Below the pieces are notes generated by a model. That model saw only the letters and a list, made by a program, of their open reading frames with translations. It was not told where the DNA came from and did not search any database. From positions 1 to 64,000 of the forward strand of contig NZ_JAMSCK010000007.1 in assembly GCF_023805255.1 (NCBI RefSeq): a stretch of DNA of 64,000 nucleotides, written 5' to 3'. This DNA is from Gramella jeungdoensis (GTDB taxonomy: Bacteria > Bacteroidota > Bacteroidia > Flavobacteriales > Flavobacteriaceae). Below are positions 51,855 through 61,148 of this stretch, one piece after another (position 1 is the stretch's first letter; each line of letters begins with the position of its first letter). The position numbers and the translations under genes are program-made.

Positions 51855-53081
51855 ATGAAAAAAATACTATTTCTTCCCATACTAATTGTGCTATTAAGCC
51901 TCGTATCATGTAACGAGGATGAAGACTACAGATTGTCTACCGTGGCTGTTCCCGTTACTCAATCGGTCGCCGATTTTAGAGCTTCCGTAAAGATACTGGA
52001 GCCTCGAAACATCGCTGAGTCGGGGAAGATTTATGCCTGGAAAGATTATATTTTCGTGAACGACAAGAATGAAGGCGTTCATATAATAGACAATACAGAC
52101 CCGTTTAATCCGGAGAATATAAAATTCCTGAAGATACCAAGGAATATGGATATCGCCGTTAAAGACGAAAAACTCTATGCCGACAACGGAATGGACCTGG
52201 TAGTATTTGATATTAGTGATATGAATAACATCAAAGAATTAGCCCGTGTAAAGGATGTTTTTCCTAATTACTATACCTCAGCCCCGGAAGGGGTTAATTA
52301 TATAGATTTTGAAGGTTTTGATCCTGCAGAACAGGTGATCGTGGGATACCTAATGGAAACCAGAAGGATAGAATATGCCGTTGATGACTGGGTAACTTTT
52401 GAATCAGCCTCAGATGCTGGCGGAGGCAATATAGGCACCGGAGGAAGTATGGCCAGGTTCAGCATAAAGGACAATTACCTTTATGTAGCCGATGAAGCCA
52501 ATTTATCGACCTTCGATATTTCAAATCCTTCAGCACCTAACCGGGTAAATGCCGAACAAGTAGGCTGGAATATAGAAACCCTTTTTAATTATAAAGATCA
52601 TCTTTATCTGGGGAGCGACCGAGGCATGTATATCTACAGCATAGAAAACCTGGCTGCTCCGCAACAAGTGTCTTATTTACAACATGTACTTGGCTGCGAC
52701 CCGGTGGTTGTGAAAGATGATTATGCCTATGTTACGATTCGCGGCGGAAACCTTTGTGGACAGAACTTCAACCAGCTTGATGTGGTAAATATTTCAGATA
52801 AAACCAATCCATTCATTGAGAAGACATATGAAATGAACAATCCGCATGGATTAGGCGTTAAAGATGACTGGCTGTTTGTTTGTGATGGCGATGCCGGATT
52901 GAAGGTATACGATATTCAAGACACCCCCGACCTTAGGTTAATAGATCAATTCAGCAACATTAGCACCTATGATGTTATCCCACTTGAGGATAAACTTCTG
53001 ATGGTCGGGGATAATATACTCTACCAGTACTCCTATAAGGGTAACGAGATTAGTTTAATTAGCAGTTTTGCTTTGAATTGA
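51855..53081 (+). CDS. LVIVD-repeat beta-propeller lipoprotein
   Basis: A 408-residue lipoprotein with lipobox LVSC (C19). It contains several repeats of the LVIVD type, such as DNGMDLVVFDISDMNNIK and NLSTFDISNPSAPNRV and LFVCDGDAGLKVYDIQD, which build a beta-propeller exposed at the cell surface or in the periplasm. Function is unknown. It is divergent from miaB and convergent with an esterase gene, with a strong terminator between. Confidence 0.88.
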   Translation: MKKILFLPILIVLLSLVSCNEDEDYRLSTVAVPVTQSVADFRASVKILEPRNIAESGKIYAWKDYIFVNDKNEGVHIIDNTDPFNPENIKFLKIPRNMDIAVKDEKLYADNGMDLVVFDISDMNNIKELARVKDVFPNYYTSAPEGVNYIDFEGFDPAEQVIVGYLMETRRIEYAVDDWVTFESASDAGGGNIGTGGSMARFSIKDNYLYVADEANLSTFDISNPSAPNRVNAEQVGWNIETLFNYKDHLYLGSDRGMYIYSIENLAAPQQVSYLQHVLGCDPVVVKDDYAYVTIRGGNLCGQNFNQLDVVNISDKTNPFIEKTYEMNNPHGLGVKDDWLFVCDGDAGLKVYDIQDTPDLRLIDQFSNISTYDVIPLEDKLLMVGDNILYQYSYKGNEISLISSFALN

Positions 53082-53106
53082 TTTCCCCTTTTTGTTTGGT
53101 TTTTTG

Positions 53107-53134
53107 AAAATCCCCGGTTGCCCGGGGATTTTTT
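53107..53134. terminator. Bidirectional terminator between the LVIVD and esterase genes
   Basis: AAAATCCCCGG pairs perfectly with CCGGGGATTTT around a short TTGC loop, and is followed by a T-run. It lies between convergent genes and can serve both. Confidence 0.85.
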
Positions 53135-53136
53135 CT

Positions 53137-54714
53137 TTAATCATTCCCAAAATATTTATCAAGAAATCTATATCTATCATCCTTTTCGGCTGGAACAACT
53201 TCGAACTCCGAATCCATAATTAAGATTGGAGGACTAACATCCTTATCCATTGCCGATGGCCATGGCACAAGACCTTTGGAATTTGGGTCTCCAGTCTTGA
53301 TGAAATTAGCAAGATATACCTGGATTGTAGATGAAATGCGGTAATCTTCTTCCGATAAATTAGGGTTTTCAATAAGCCTTAAATTACCCATAAAATATTC
53401 TATTTCGGAAGCATGAGGAGCACCTTCAGGCTGATATTCGGGATCCTCTTTAGCCTGGGGCCGTATCCTGCTAAACAGGTACCTGTAAACTGGTTCTTCT
53501 GAATTTTTCCGGTGAAGGTCGAACCACTTCCAGGTGCTATATGCTATAAATCGATCTGAAGCCAGGGCCGTTGCTGATTCCCTTATCTCTGCAGGGGAAC
53601 CCGCTGGATACAATTCCAGGACTTCTTCAAAATTATCTTCATATTCCTCCTGCAGCCGCTTCAGATAATTCTCTTTATTCATTTCCTTTACCTGCATAAA
53701 TCCACCTGAACCCATTTCGGCAGAATTCCAACCTACCAGTAATGGAATCTGAGCCTGTTCACCAGCTTTAAAAATTTCAGGGACCGGTTTAGGCAAAAAA
53801 TAAGAGTCTATAACAGTGGGAAAACCGAATCGTCCAGATTCATTATAAACCCTGAAAAGTTCATCGGTATTCAGGGCCCGTAATTCCGCAAAGGAAGCAA
53901 ACCCGGCTTGCTCAACAAATTGCTCTCCTATTTTTTCGGCTTCGGTAAGCGGAACTGGTGCCAGAGTAGGTTTTATGGAAGCCCCGCTTTCTCCAATAGC
54001 TCCTGCGATAATATCTTTAGATAAGGGGGAAGCCATATGAGCACTTACGGAAATTGAACCTGCAGATTCTCCCGCGATGGTTATTTTCTCCGGATCTCCG
54101 CCAAATTCCTCGATATTTTCATAAACCCATTTTAGCGCAGCATTCTGATCCAGCAAACCATAATTTCCGGAGGCATGATATGGCGATTCGGCACTTAAGG
54201 TGGGATGGGCAAAAAATCCAAAAACATTAAGGCGGTAATTTACAGTAATCGTTACTATTCCTTTCTGAGCCATAGACGCACCATCATATCGAGGCTCTGA
54301 ACCATCCCCGGCAACAAAACCTCCACCGTAAAAATAAAGAAGCACGGGAAGATCTTCACTTTCGTTAACTGAAGGTGTCCAGATATTGAGATAAAGGCAA
54401 TCCTCACTGGTTCCTTTGCCCCTGTATATCATATCCCCAAAAACGTTTGTTTGCACTGCCGCAGGTCCAAATTCCTTTGCTTCTTTAATTCCATCCCAAT
54501 CCTGGAGAGGCTGGGGAGCTTTCCACCGTAAATCTTTAACAGGAGGCTGAGCGAATGGGACACCAAGAAAAAGATCAAGATCTTTTGTTTCGTCATGAAA
54601 ACCTTCTAAAACCCCGTTCTGAGTCTCAACCCGGACAGGCGTTTGACAAAATGAATAATTAAAAATGAGAAGAAATAGAAGACTTATGATCCTGTGAAAT
54701 GTAAGAGGTCTCAT
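53137..54714 (-). CDS. Secreted type-B carboxylesterase
   Basis: A 525-residue alpha/beta-hydrolase with a signal peptide (MRPLTFHRII onward, cut after FCQ near 24). The nucleophile is S217 in IAGESAGSIS. The oxyanion GGGF loop is at 130-133. The catalytic His lies in GAPHASEIEYFMG. Such enzymes hydrolyse carboxylic esters, perhaps acetyl or aromatic esters on glycans. It is a single-gene unit with a terminator just past its stop and the TIGR03643 gene 38 bases upstream. Confidence 0.9.
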   Translation of the reverse strand: MRPLTFHRIISLLFLLIFNYSFCQTPVRVETQNGVLEGFHDETKDLDLFLGVPFAQPPVKDLRWKAPQPLQDWDGIKEAKEFGPAAVQTNVFGDMIYRGKGTSEDCLYLNIWTPSVNESEDLPVLLYFYGGGFVAGDGSEPRYDGASMAQKGIVTITVNYRLNVFGFFAHPTLSAESPYHASGNYGLLDQNAALKWVYENIEEFGGDPEKITIAGESAGSISVSAHMASPLSKDIIAGAIGESGASIKPTLAPVPLTEAEKIGEQFVEQAGFASFAELRALNTDELFRVYNESGRFGFPTVIDSYFLPKPVPEIFKAGEQAQIPLLVGWNSAEMGSGGFMQVKEMNKENYLKRLQEEYEDNFEEVLELYPAGSPAEIRESATALASDRFIAYSTWKWFDLHRKNSEEPVYRYLFSRIRPQAKEDPEYQPEGAPHASEIEYFMGNLRLIENPNLSEEDYRISSTIQVYLANFIKTGDPNSKGLVPWPSAMDKDVSPPILIMDSEFEVVPAEKDDRYRFLDKYFGND

Positions 54715-54752
54715 TGGAAATATTTATAAGGAGGTTATTCCATAAATATAAA

Positions 54753-55049
54753 TCAATATTTCTTCTTTGAGATACGGTTACCTGTGATTTGCCGTTGCAT
54801 GGAACTTCTGAATCTGCCAACCTCAGCATTTTTTAGTTTAGCATGCTTGGTCTTTCTACCCTGTACCCTTGCCCTCCATTTTCTCCAGTTACGAGGATGC
54901 ATCTGCTCCTGCATGAATTTGATCACCTGTTTCTCGCTTAGTCCAAATTGATATTCTATAGCCTCAAAGGTGGTTCTATCTTCCCATGCCATGGAAATTA
55001 TTCTGTCTACCTGTCTTTCATTAAATCCAAATTGGTCAGCAATTTTCAT
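54753..55049 (-). CDS. TIGR03643-family (DUF2805) protein
   Basis: A 98-residue basic protein with the family pattern DRIISMAWEDRTTFEAIEYQ, FGLSEKQVIKFMQ and the strongly basic RNWRKWRARVQGRKTKH. Function is unknown. The arrangement resembles small nucleic-acid-binding helix-turn-helix proteins. I use ATG 55049, one codon downstream of a TTG. It lies between the esterase gene and the rpmA terminator. Confidence 0.85.
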   Translation of the reverse strand: MKIADQFGFNERQVDRIISMAWEDRTTFEAIEYQFGLSEKQVIKFMQEQMHPRNWRKWRARVQGRKTKHAKLKNAEVGRFRSSMQRQITGNRISKKKY

Positions 55050-55101
55050 CAAATGTTTAAGTTTTTTGTTTTAAAATTAAACATTTTTAGCATGAAGACA
55101 T

Positions 55102-55140
55102 AAAAAAACCCTTTCCGAAATAATCCGAAAAGGGTTTTTT
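55102..55140 (-). terminator. Terminator of the rplU-rpmA operon
   Basis: AAAAAACCCTTT pairs with AAAGGGTTTTTT, extended by CCGA/TCGG-like contacts. It begins about 20 bases beyond the rpmA stop on the minus strand and has T-runs on both sides. Confidence 0.8.
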
Positions 55141-55160
55141 ATATAATTAGAAGCTTCTAA

Positions 55161-55421
55161 TTAAGCCTGGAAAGGCTCAATTGAAACATAAGACTTATCG
55201 TCTTTCTTCTTAGTGAATTTTACAACACCGTCTATTTTGGCGTGTAATGTATGGTCTTTACCGGCATACACATTATCACCTGGGTGGTGAGTGAATCCGC
55301 GTTGTCTTACAAGAATGTTACCAGCAACGGCAGCCTGGCCACCAAAGATCTTCACACCTAAGCGTTTCGATTCTGACTCTCTACCGTTCTTGGAACTACC
55401 AACTCCTTTTTTATGTGCCAT
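55161..55421 (-). CDS. rpmA: 50S ribosomal protein L27
   Basis: An 86-residue L27 with the canonical start [20 protein letters not shown] and the conserved [20 protein letters not shown] stretch. It sits near the peptidyl-transferase centre of the large ribosomal subunit. It follows rplU by 26 bases, the usual operon order, and ends before a terminator. Confidence 0.97.
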   Translation of the reverse strand: MAHKKGVGSSKNGRESESKRLGVKIFGGQAAVAGNILVRQRGFTHHPGDNVYAGKDHTLHAKIDGVVKFTKKKDDKSYVSIEPFQA

Positions 55422-55447
55422 CTTATTTCGTTTTTAGTAGTTTAAAA

Positions 55448-55972
55448 TTAGCTTAAAGCAGCGATTAGCTCGGCTTTCTTCATAGAAGAGTAACCTTCGA
55501 TTCCTTTTTCTTTAGCCATTTCTTTCAGCTCAACAACTGTGTGCTTGCTTAGATCTTCTGATTTATTATCAGATTTTTTTGGCTCCTGCTTCTTGGTCTC
55601 TTTTTTTGCTTCTTCTTTCTTTGGCTCTTCTTTCTTAGCCGAAGTTGCTTTTTTACCTCCTTTAAGATCGATTCCTTCGATCACGATCTCTGTTAAGGAC
55701 TGACGATGACCGTTTTTTACACGGTAACCTTTACGTCTTTTCTTTTTGAAAACGATCACTTTATCACCTTTTAGATGACGGTTGATCTTAGCTCCTACCA
55801 GAGCACCTTCTATAGCCGGGGCGCCAACGGTTACATTGTCTCCATCTGCAGTAAGAAGAACCTTGTCAAAAGAGACACTGTCACCTTCCTTACCTTCCAA
55901 ACGGTGAACAAATACCTTTTGGTCTTTTGCAACTTTGAACTGCTGCCCTGCTATCTCTACAATTGCGTACAT
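55448..55972 (-). CDS. rplU: 50S ribosomal protein L21 with C-terminal extension
   Basis: A 174-residue L21. Residues 1-100 are normal L21 ([38 protein letters not shown]). After them comes a Lys/Glu-rich linker (about 108-140), and a final about 35-residue SAP/Rho-N-like helical module ([17 protein letters not shown] and [13 protein letters not shown]). Bacterial L21 is usually just over 100 residues, so the tail adds about 70. The extra module may bind nucleic acid. A full promoter lies at 56032-56061. Confidence 0.95.
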   Translation of the reverse strand: MYAIVEIAGQQFKVAKDQKVFVHRLEGKEGDSVSFDKVLLTADGDNVTVGAPAIEGALVGAKINRHLKGDKVIVFKKKRRKGYRVKNGHRQSLTEIVIEGIDLKGGKKATSAKKEEPKKEEAKKETKKQEPKKSDNKSEDLSKHTVVELKEMAKEKGIEGYSSMKKAELIAALS

Positions 55973-56031
55973 AGCGTATGATTAATTAATTTGATACAAT
56001 TACAACACTCACGATTTCACGCAAGCGGGTG

Positions 56032-56061
56032 CAAATATAATCCTAATTAATTAATTGACAA
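56032..56061 (-). promoter_or_regulatory. rplU-rpmA promoter
   Basis: On the minus strand TTG (56059-56061) and TATATTTG (56032-56039) are 19 bases apart, an exact match to the Bacteroidota promoter pattern. The distance to the L21 start is about 60 bases, leaving a moderate 5' leader. Confidence 0.75.
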
Positions 56062-56087
56062 AGGTTTTTTATTTTTTCAGATAAGAT

Positions 56088-56552
56088 CTAAAACGTGTGT
56101 TTTTTTCCTTCTTTAGTATTCCAGGAATCCTTGAACAATTGCATATAAGCCAGGGTAAGCACCAGGCTAGTTGCAAATCCCATAATGGCAACCACGAACA
56201 ACACTATTCCTATATTAGTACTGTAATCGGTAATCCACATGGTAATAAGCTGATTTAAAAAATCGGGATTGAATTCTGTAGCATAGAATCCAAAGAAAAT
56301 GGTGAATATAATGGTAGCATTAAAACCCGTTAAGAGGCTTGCCATGAATCCCTTCTGATACTTAAATTTATTTCCCTTTTCCAATCTGTAATGCTTTATC
56401 GCTTCATACATCCCATAAGCCATGATCACACTATTAAAAAGACTGTAAATAGGATTCACATGCAATCCAAAAAGGGAAAGTATTAAGAAATATGCGATCA
56501 AACCTGCCGCAATTGCAACTCCATATTTAATAGGAATACTAGATTTACCCAT
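56088..56552 (-). CDS. DUF4199-family membrane protein
   Basis: A 154-residue protein with four hydrophobic helices: about 10-30, 37-49, 70-92 and 115-140. The pattern, including the KYGVAIAAGLIAYFLILS start and the FKYQKGFMASLLTGF stretch, fits the DUF4199 family of Bacteroidota. Function is unknown. It stands alone between the rplU promoter region and a divergent M16 peptidase gene. Confidence 0.75.
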   Translation of the reverse strand: MGKSSIPIKYGVAIAAGLIAYFLILSLFGLHVNPIYSLFNSVIMAYGMYEAIKHYRLEKGNKFKYQKGFMASLLTGFNATIIFTIFFGFYATEFNPDFLNQLITMWITDYSTNIGIVLFVVAIMGFATSLVLTLAYMQLFKDSWNTKEGKKHTF

Positions 56553-56723
56553 AGCATTTTAACTTTTTAGCTAAGTAAATTTCCAAAAAATACAGCGGTT
56601 TTTGCCTTAATAGCTTGTTAATTTTAACACATTTGACATTCGTTCATCATTCAAACAAAGAAATTGTAACTTTTTAGCAATGCAGCTTACTTATATATTA
56701 CACAAATGAAAAACATTTAAAAG

Positions 56724-58049
56724 ATGATCAACAAACTAAAACTAATTGCCTGCTTTCTGTTAATTGGCTCGGCAGGTGTTGCTCAGGAAGTAGAATTTAC
56801 CGAATACGATCTGGACAACGGTCTGCATGTAATTTTACATCAGGATAACACCGCACCTGTAGTCACCATTGGAGTGATGTATCATGTGGGATCGAAAGAT
56901 GAAGCTCCCGGAAGAACCGGTTTTGCCCACTTTTTCGAGCACCTCTTATTTGAAGGAACCCAGAACATAGATCGTGGTGAGTGGTTTAATATTGTAGCCG
57001 CGAATGGTGGAAACAATAATGCCAATACTACCGAAGATCGAACTTATTACTATGAAACTTTCCCCTCAAACAACCTCGAACTGGGTCTATGGATGGAATC
57101 AGAACGCATGTTGCACCCGGTGATCAATCAGATAGGTGTGGATACTCAGAACGAAGTGGTAAAAGAGGAAAAAAGAACCAGGGTAGATAATGCTCCTTAC
57201 GGGAAGATAATTTACAACACTGGAATAGTTCCCTATATGTTTGATAAGCATCCTTACAAGCATTCGGTTATCGGGACCATGGAAGATCTTGATGCCGCCC
57301 AGCTTGATGAATTCAAAGGTTTTTTCGACAAGTATTACAATCCGAATAATGCCGCGCTTGTGGTTGCCGGAGATATAGATATCGAGAAAACAAAGAAAAT
57401 GATCAAAGATTACTTTGGTCCGATTCCTTCCGGACCTGAAGTAGAAAGAGTAGATATTGAAGAGGAACCAATTGAAGAGAAGATAATTGCCACTGAATAT
57501 GACAGCAATATTCAGATTCCTGCAATGATATATGTTTACCGAACCCCTTCAATGAAAGAAAGAGATGCCTATGTACTAGATATGATCTCTTCTATCCTTA
57601 CCGACGGCAAAAGCTCCAGAATGTACAAAAAAATGGTAGATCAGGATAAAGAAGCCATACAGGTACTTGCATTTCCAAGAACCATGGAAGATTATGGCCT
57701 CTATCTAATGGGTGCCCTTGCAATGGGAGATACTCCTTTAGATACACTTGCTTCTTCGATGGATGAGGAGATAAAAAAGCTCCAGAATGAACTCATCTCA
57801 GAAGAAGAATTTCAAAAACTACAGAACAAATTTGAGAATAGGTTTGTGAACTCTAATAGCAGTGTTCAGGGAATAGCTTCTTCTCTTGCCACTTATTATA
57901 TGCTTTATGGCGATACCGACCTTATAAACGAAGAGATAGATATCTATAGAGATATCACCAGAGAAGAAATAAAGGAAGTAGCGAATAAATATCTTAAAGA
58001 AAACCAGAGACTGGAACTGGAATACTTACCTCAAACAGACACTCAATAA
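56724..58049 (+). CDS. Active-type M16 zinc peptidase
   Basis: A 441-residue periplasmic M16 peptidase with a signal peptide (cut after GVAQ near 21). The inverted zinc site HFFEH (H69, E72, H73) is intact, with a further ligand region EVVKEEKRTRVDN. It is one half of a clam-shell protease. The second M16 gene begins 19 bases downstream, and together they probably form the functional heterodimer that degrades small proteins or signal peptides outside the membrane. Confidence 0.93.
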   Translation: MINKLKLIACFLLIGSAGVAQEVEFTEYDLDNGLHVILHQDNTAPVVTIGVMYHVGSKDEAPGRTGFAHFFEHLLFEGTQNIDRGEWFNIVAANGGNNNANTTEDRTYYYETFPSNNLELGLWMESERMLHPVINQIGVDTQNEVVKEEKRTRVDNAPYGKIIYNTGIVPYMFDKHPYKHSVIGTMEDLDAAQLDEFKGFFDKYYNPNNAALVVAGDIDIEKTKKMIKDYFGPIPSGPEVERVDIEEEPIEEKIIATEYDSNIQIPAMIYVYRTPSMKERDAYVLDMISSILTDGKSSRMYKKMVDQDKEAIQVLAFPRTMEDYGLYLMGALAMGDTPLDTLASSMDEEIKKLQNELISEEEFQKLQNKFENRFVNSNSSVQGIASSLATYYMLYGDTDLINEEIDIYRDITREEIKEVANKYLKENQRLELEYLPQTDTQ

Positions 58050-58068
58050 TCCAATAAAATACTAAGAA

Positions 58069-60138
58069 ATGAAAATCAAATTTATTTCAATATTCATATT
58101 ATTCCTGGTTTGCATTAGTACGCAAGCCCAGATAGATAGATCCAAACAACCAGAACCGGGTCCCGCACCAACTATAAACCTGGGAAAACCAGATTCGTTC
58201 ACGCTTGACAATGGCTTAAAGGTAATGGTGGTTGAGAACCACAAGCTGCCCCGTGTTAGGGCTAGTCTTTTAATAGACAACGAACCGCATGCGCAGGGAA
58301 CCAAACAAGGTGTAAAAGCCCTTTACAGTGCAATGATGGGTACCGGCACAAAGTCTATGAGCAAAGATGAGTTCAACAAAAGAGTTGACTTTCTAGGTGC
58401 CAATGTAGGTTTTGGATCGGAGAGTGCCTATGCGAGTTCTCTTTCCAAATTCTTTCCTGAAGTAATGCAGTTAATGGCAGACGGGTTCCTAAACCCGAAA
58501 TTTGAAGAGCAGGAGTTCAAGGACCAGAAAGACAAACTTCTTGAGAGCCTGAAATTCGGTGAAAAAAGTGCCAGCTATATCGCCAGCAATATAAGCAGCG
58601 CTCTTGCTTACGGAAAAGATCATCCTTACGGAGAATTTGAAACTGAAGAATCGGTGAATAGCGTGAGCCTGGAAGACATACGGAATTACTATAACACCTA
58701 CATCTCTCCCGCTAATGCATATCTTGTAGTAGTAGGGGATGTAACCGCATCTGAAGTAAAGAAACTCGCGAAAGAACATTTTGGAGACTGGAAAAAACCC
58801 GCTCCCAAGGCTTCCAATCTTCCCGAAGTAAAGAATGTGGCAACTACCGAGATCAACTTTATCGATGTTCCAAACGCGGTGCAAAGCGAACTTAGGGTTC
58901 AGAATACGATCGATCTGAAGATCTCAGATGATGACTACTTCCCTGTCGTGGTGGCCAATCAGATCCTTGGAGGTAGTTTTGGAAGCTACCTCAACATGAA
59001 TCTTCGTGAAGAGCATGGCTACACTTATGGAGCAAGATCTTCTACCGGAGCCGATAAATATGCAAGCCGTTTTGTTGCCAGTACCAGTGTAAGAAATGCT
59101 GTTACCGATAGCGCGGTAGTTGAAATATTAAAGGAGATCAACAGGATAAAAACCGAAAAAGTTTCTCAGGAAGACCTGGAAAAGGCCAAAGCAAAATTTG
59201 CCGGGAATTTTGTGCTTAACCTGGAAGATCCTTCCACAATTGCAGATTACGCCCTGAATATTGAGACAAATGACCTGCCGCAAGATTTCTACGAGAATTA
59301 TCTTAAAAGGATCAATGCTGTAACTCCGGAAGATATTCAAAGGGTTGCCAATAAATACTATAAGACCGATAAGCTTAGAATAGTGATTGCTGGTAAAGGC
59401 AGCGAGGTTCTTGAAGGAGTGGAGAACATCACATATAAAGGCCAGAAATTACCGGTAAAATATTATGATAAATATGGTAATAAGGTAGATAAACCCGAAT
59501 TCAACAAGGAGGTTGATCCCTCGGTAACGGTAGAAAAAGTTTTTGGCGATTATATCAAAGCCATTGGCGGCAAGGAAGCAGTAAAAGATATTGAAAGCGT
59601 TTTGATAAAGGCTAACGCCACCATCCAGGGCATGAATTTAGAGCTTGAAATAAAACGTACCAGTGAAGGTAAGCTTGCGCAATCAGTTGCCATGAACGGA
59701 AATGTAATGAGCAAACAGGTATTTAATGGGGAATCAGGCTATGCTATGGTCCAGGGACAGAAAATGCCCTATACTGAAGAACAGATCAAAATGGCCCAGG
59801 CCGATGCCCAGGCTTTTCCAGAATTGAATACTGAAGGCTCCAAAGTTGAAGGAGTGGAGCAGGTTAATGGAAAGGATACATATGTAGTTTCGATGAACGA
59901 AAATACGAAAGCTTACTACGACATGGAAAGCGGACTAAAAGTACAGTCGGTTAAGACCATGTCCCAGGCCGGACAAACAATGACTATCCCTACCATGTAC
60001 AGTGATTATAGAGAAGTAGAAGGAGTAAAATTCCCATTTATGATCGCCCAGTCCATGGGACCACAAACCTTTGAATTTGAAGTTTCGGAGGTTCTGGTAA
60101 ACGAAGGAGTTTCTGAAGAGGATTTCGTTGTGGAATAG
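58069..60138 (+). CDS. Non-catalytic M16-family partner with extra C-terminal domain
   Basis: A 689-residue protein with a signal peptide (ending TQAQ near 21). Residues about 35-450 form an M16 fold without the HxxEH zinc site: the position has LYSAMMGTG instead. The Tyr-containing EEHGYTYGARSS segment is kept, typical of inactive M16 partners that help bind substrate. Residues about 470-689 (VEKVFGDYIKAIGGKEAVKD onward) are an additional domain resembling outer-membrane lipoprotein-sorting or LolA-like folds. It follows the active peptidase gene in the same operon and ends in a terminator. Confidence 0.9.
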   Translation: MKIKFISIFILFLVCISTQAQIDRSKQPEPGPAPTINLGKPDSFTLDNGLKVMVVENHKLPRVRASLLIDNEPHAQGTKQGVKALYSAMMGTGTKSMSKDEFNKRVDFLGANVGFGSESAYASSLSKFFPEVMQLMADGFLNPKFEEQEFKDQKDKLLESLKFGEKSASYIASNISSALAYGKDHPYGEFETEESVNSVSLEDIRNYYNTYISPANAYLVVVGDVTASEVKKLAKEHFGDWKKPAPKASNLPEVKNVATTEINFIDVPNAVQSELRVQNTIDLKISDDDYFPVVVANQILGGSFGSYLNMNLREEHGYTYGARSSTGADKYASRFVASTSVRNAVTDSAVVEILKEINRIKTEKVSQEDLEKAKAKFAGNFVLNLEDPSTIADYALNIETNDLPQDFYENYLKRINAVTPEDIQRVANKYYKTDKLRIVIAGKGSEVLEGVENITYKGQKLPVKYYDKYGNKVDKPEFNKEVDPSVTVEKVFGDYIKAIGGKEAVKDIESVLIKANATIQGMNLELEIKRTSEGKLAQSVAMNGNVMSKQVFNGESGYAMVQGQKMPYTEEQIKMAQADAQAFPELNTEGSKVEGVEQVNGKDTYVVSMNENTKAYYDMESGLKVQSVKTMSQAGQTMTIPTMYSDYREVEGVKFPFMIAQSMGPQTFEFEVSEVLVNEGVSEEDFVVE

Positions 60139-60160
60139 TTTTCCAGCAAAATTTTATAAG

Positions 60161-60190
60161 AAGCCCGGAAGTGATGTTCCGGGCTTTTTT
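60161..60190. terminator. Terminator after the M16 operon, shared with the EamA gene
   Basis: AAGCCCGGAA and TTCCGGGCTT form a perfect 10-bp stem with a six-base loop and a T-run on the plus strand. It lies just before the stop codon of the convergent transporter gene. Confidence 0.85.
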
Positions 60191-61094
60191 ATGTGGCCTG
60201 CTTTCTGAATCGGGAAATGATATCCTTTGAACGATTAACAATAAAGACTCCTACCAAAATTACGAGAGCCGAGATAAGTTGCCAGAAACTGAACACTTCG
60301 CCATCAAGAATACCCCAGCCCAAAGCCACTACCGGAATAGTATAGGTTACAGATGTGGTAAATACAGGATCTGAAATCTGTACCAGTTTATTAAAGATGA
60401 TCATGGCTATTCCGGTTCCTATTATTCCCAAAATAGCTACAAAAAATACCGACCATTCTATTTCTGAAGAGTATTCCGAAAGCTCAAAAAATCCGGTGAA
60501 ATAAAGAATTATTAATGCCGGGATTAGCAAAGCTGAAAAGTTCCCGACGGCAATTCCCAAAGGGGAAATATCACTCATTCTGGTCTTGAGTATATTCACG
60601 TTCATTGCATAGCAGCCTGCGGCCATTACTACAAGCAGCGAATAAAGGTAATTCTGATCGGGATTGATTGTGGCGCCGCTTAAAATAAGCCCGGCTGTGC
60701 CCAGCAAGCCTATCACCACTCCTAAGATTTTATTCTGATTAAAGACCGAATTGAAAAATATGGCACCAAAAATAAGAGTGAGCAAGGGCGTGGTTGCATT
60801 GAGGATCGAAGCAACGGCACTGTCTATTTCAGTCTCAGCAAAAGAAAAAAGATAGACTGGAAAGAAAGAACCCAGAAATCCGGAAATAACGATCCACTTC
60901 CATTGCCTTTTGGTTAGACGCCTAATACTTTTAAAACCTACCAGAACAAGAAAAACTGCTGCAAATATGATGCGAAATGAACCCACCTGCAAAGCTGTTA
61001 GACCTACCAGGGCTTTTTTAATAAGGATAAATGAACTCCCCCATACCAGGGAAAGAATAATAAGATAGATCCACTTAAGGTTACCAGATACCAT
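60189..61094 (-). CDS. EamA/DMT-superfamily transporter
   Basis: A 301-residue membrane protein with about ten helices arranged as two EamA repeats: SLVWGSSFILIKKALVGLTA in the first half and MAAGCYAMNVNILKTRMSD at the start of the second. Such drug/metabolite transporters export amino acids, nucleosides or other small molecules. The substrate is not predictable. The C-terminus is basic (SRFRKQAT). It is alone on the minus strand between the M16 pair and gldD. Confidence 0.9.
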   Translation of the reverse strand: MVSGNLKWIYLIILSLVWGSSFILIKKALVGLTALQVGSFRIIFAAVFLVLVGFKSIRRLTKRQWKWIVISGFLGSFFPVYLFSFAETEIDSAVASILNATTPLLTLIFGAIFFNSVFNQNKILGVVIGLLGTAGLILSGATINPDQNYLYSLLVVMAAGCYAMNVNILKTRMSDISPLGIAVGNFSALLIPALIILYFTGFFELSEYSSEIEWSVFFVAILGIIGTGIAMIIFNKLVQISDPVFTTSVTYTIPVVALGWGILDGEVFSFWQLISALVILVGVFIVNRSKDIISRFRKQAT

Positions 61095-61148
61095 ATTCCA
61101 CTATTGAGATGTCAAAAGTCGGCATTCTCAACAGAAGAAAAAGAAAAT

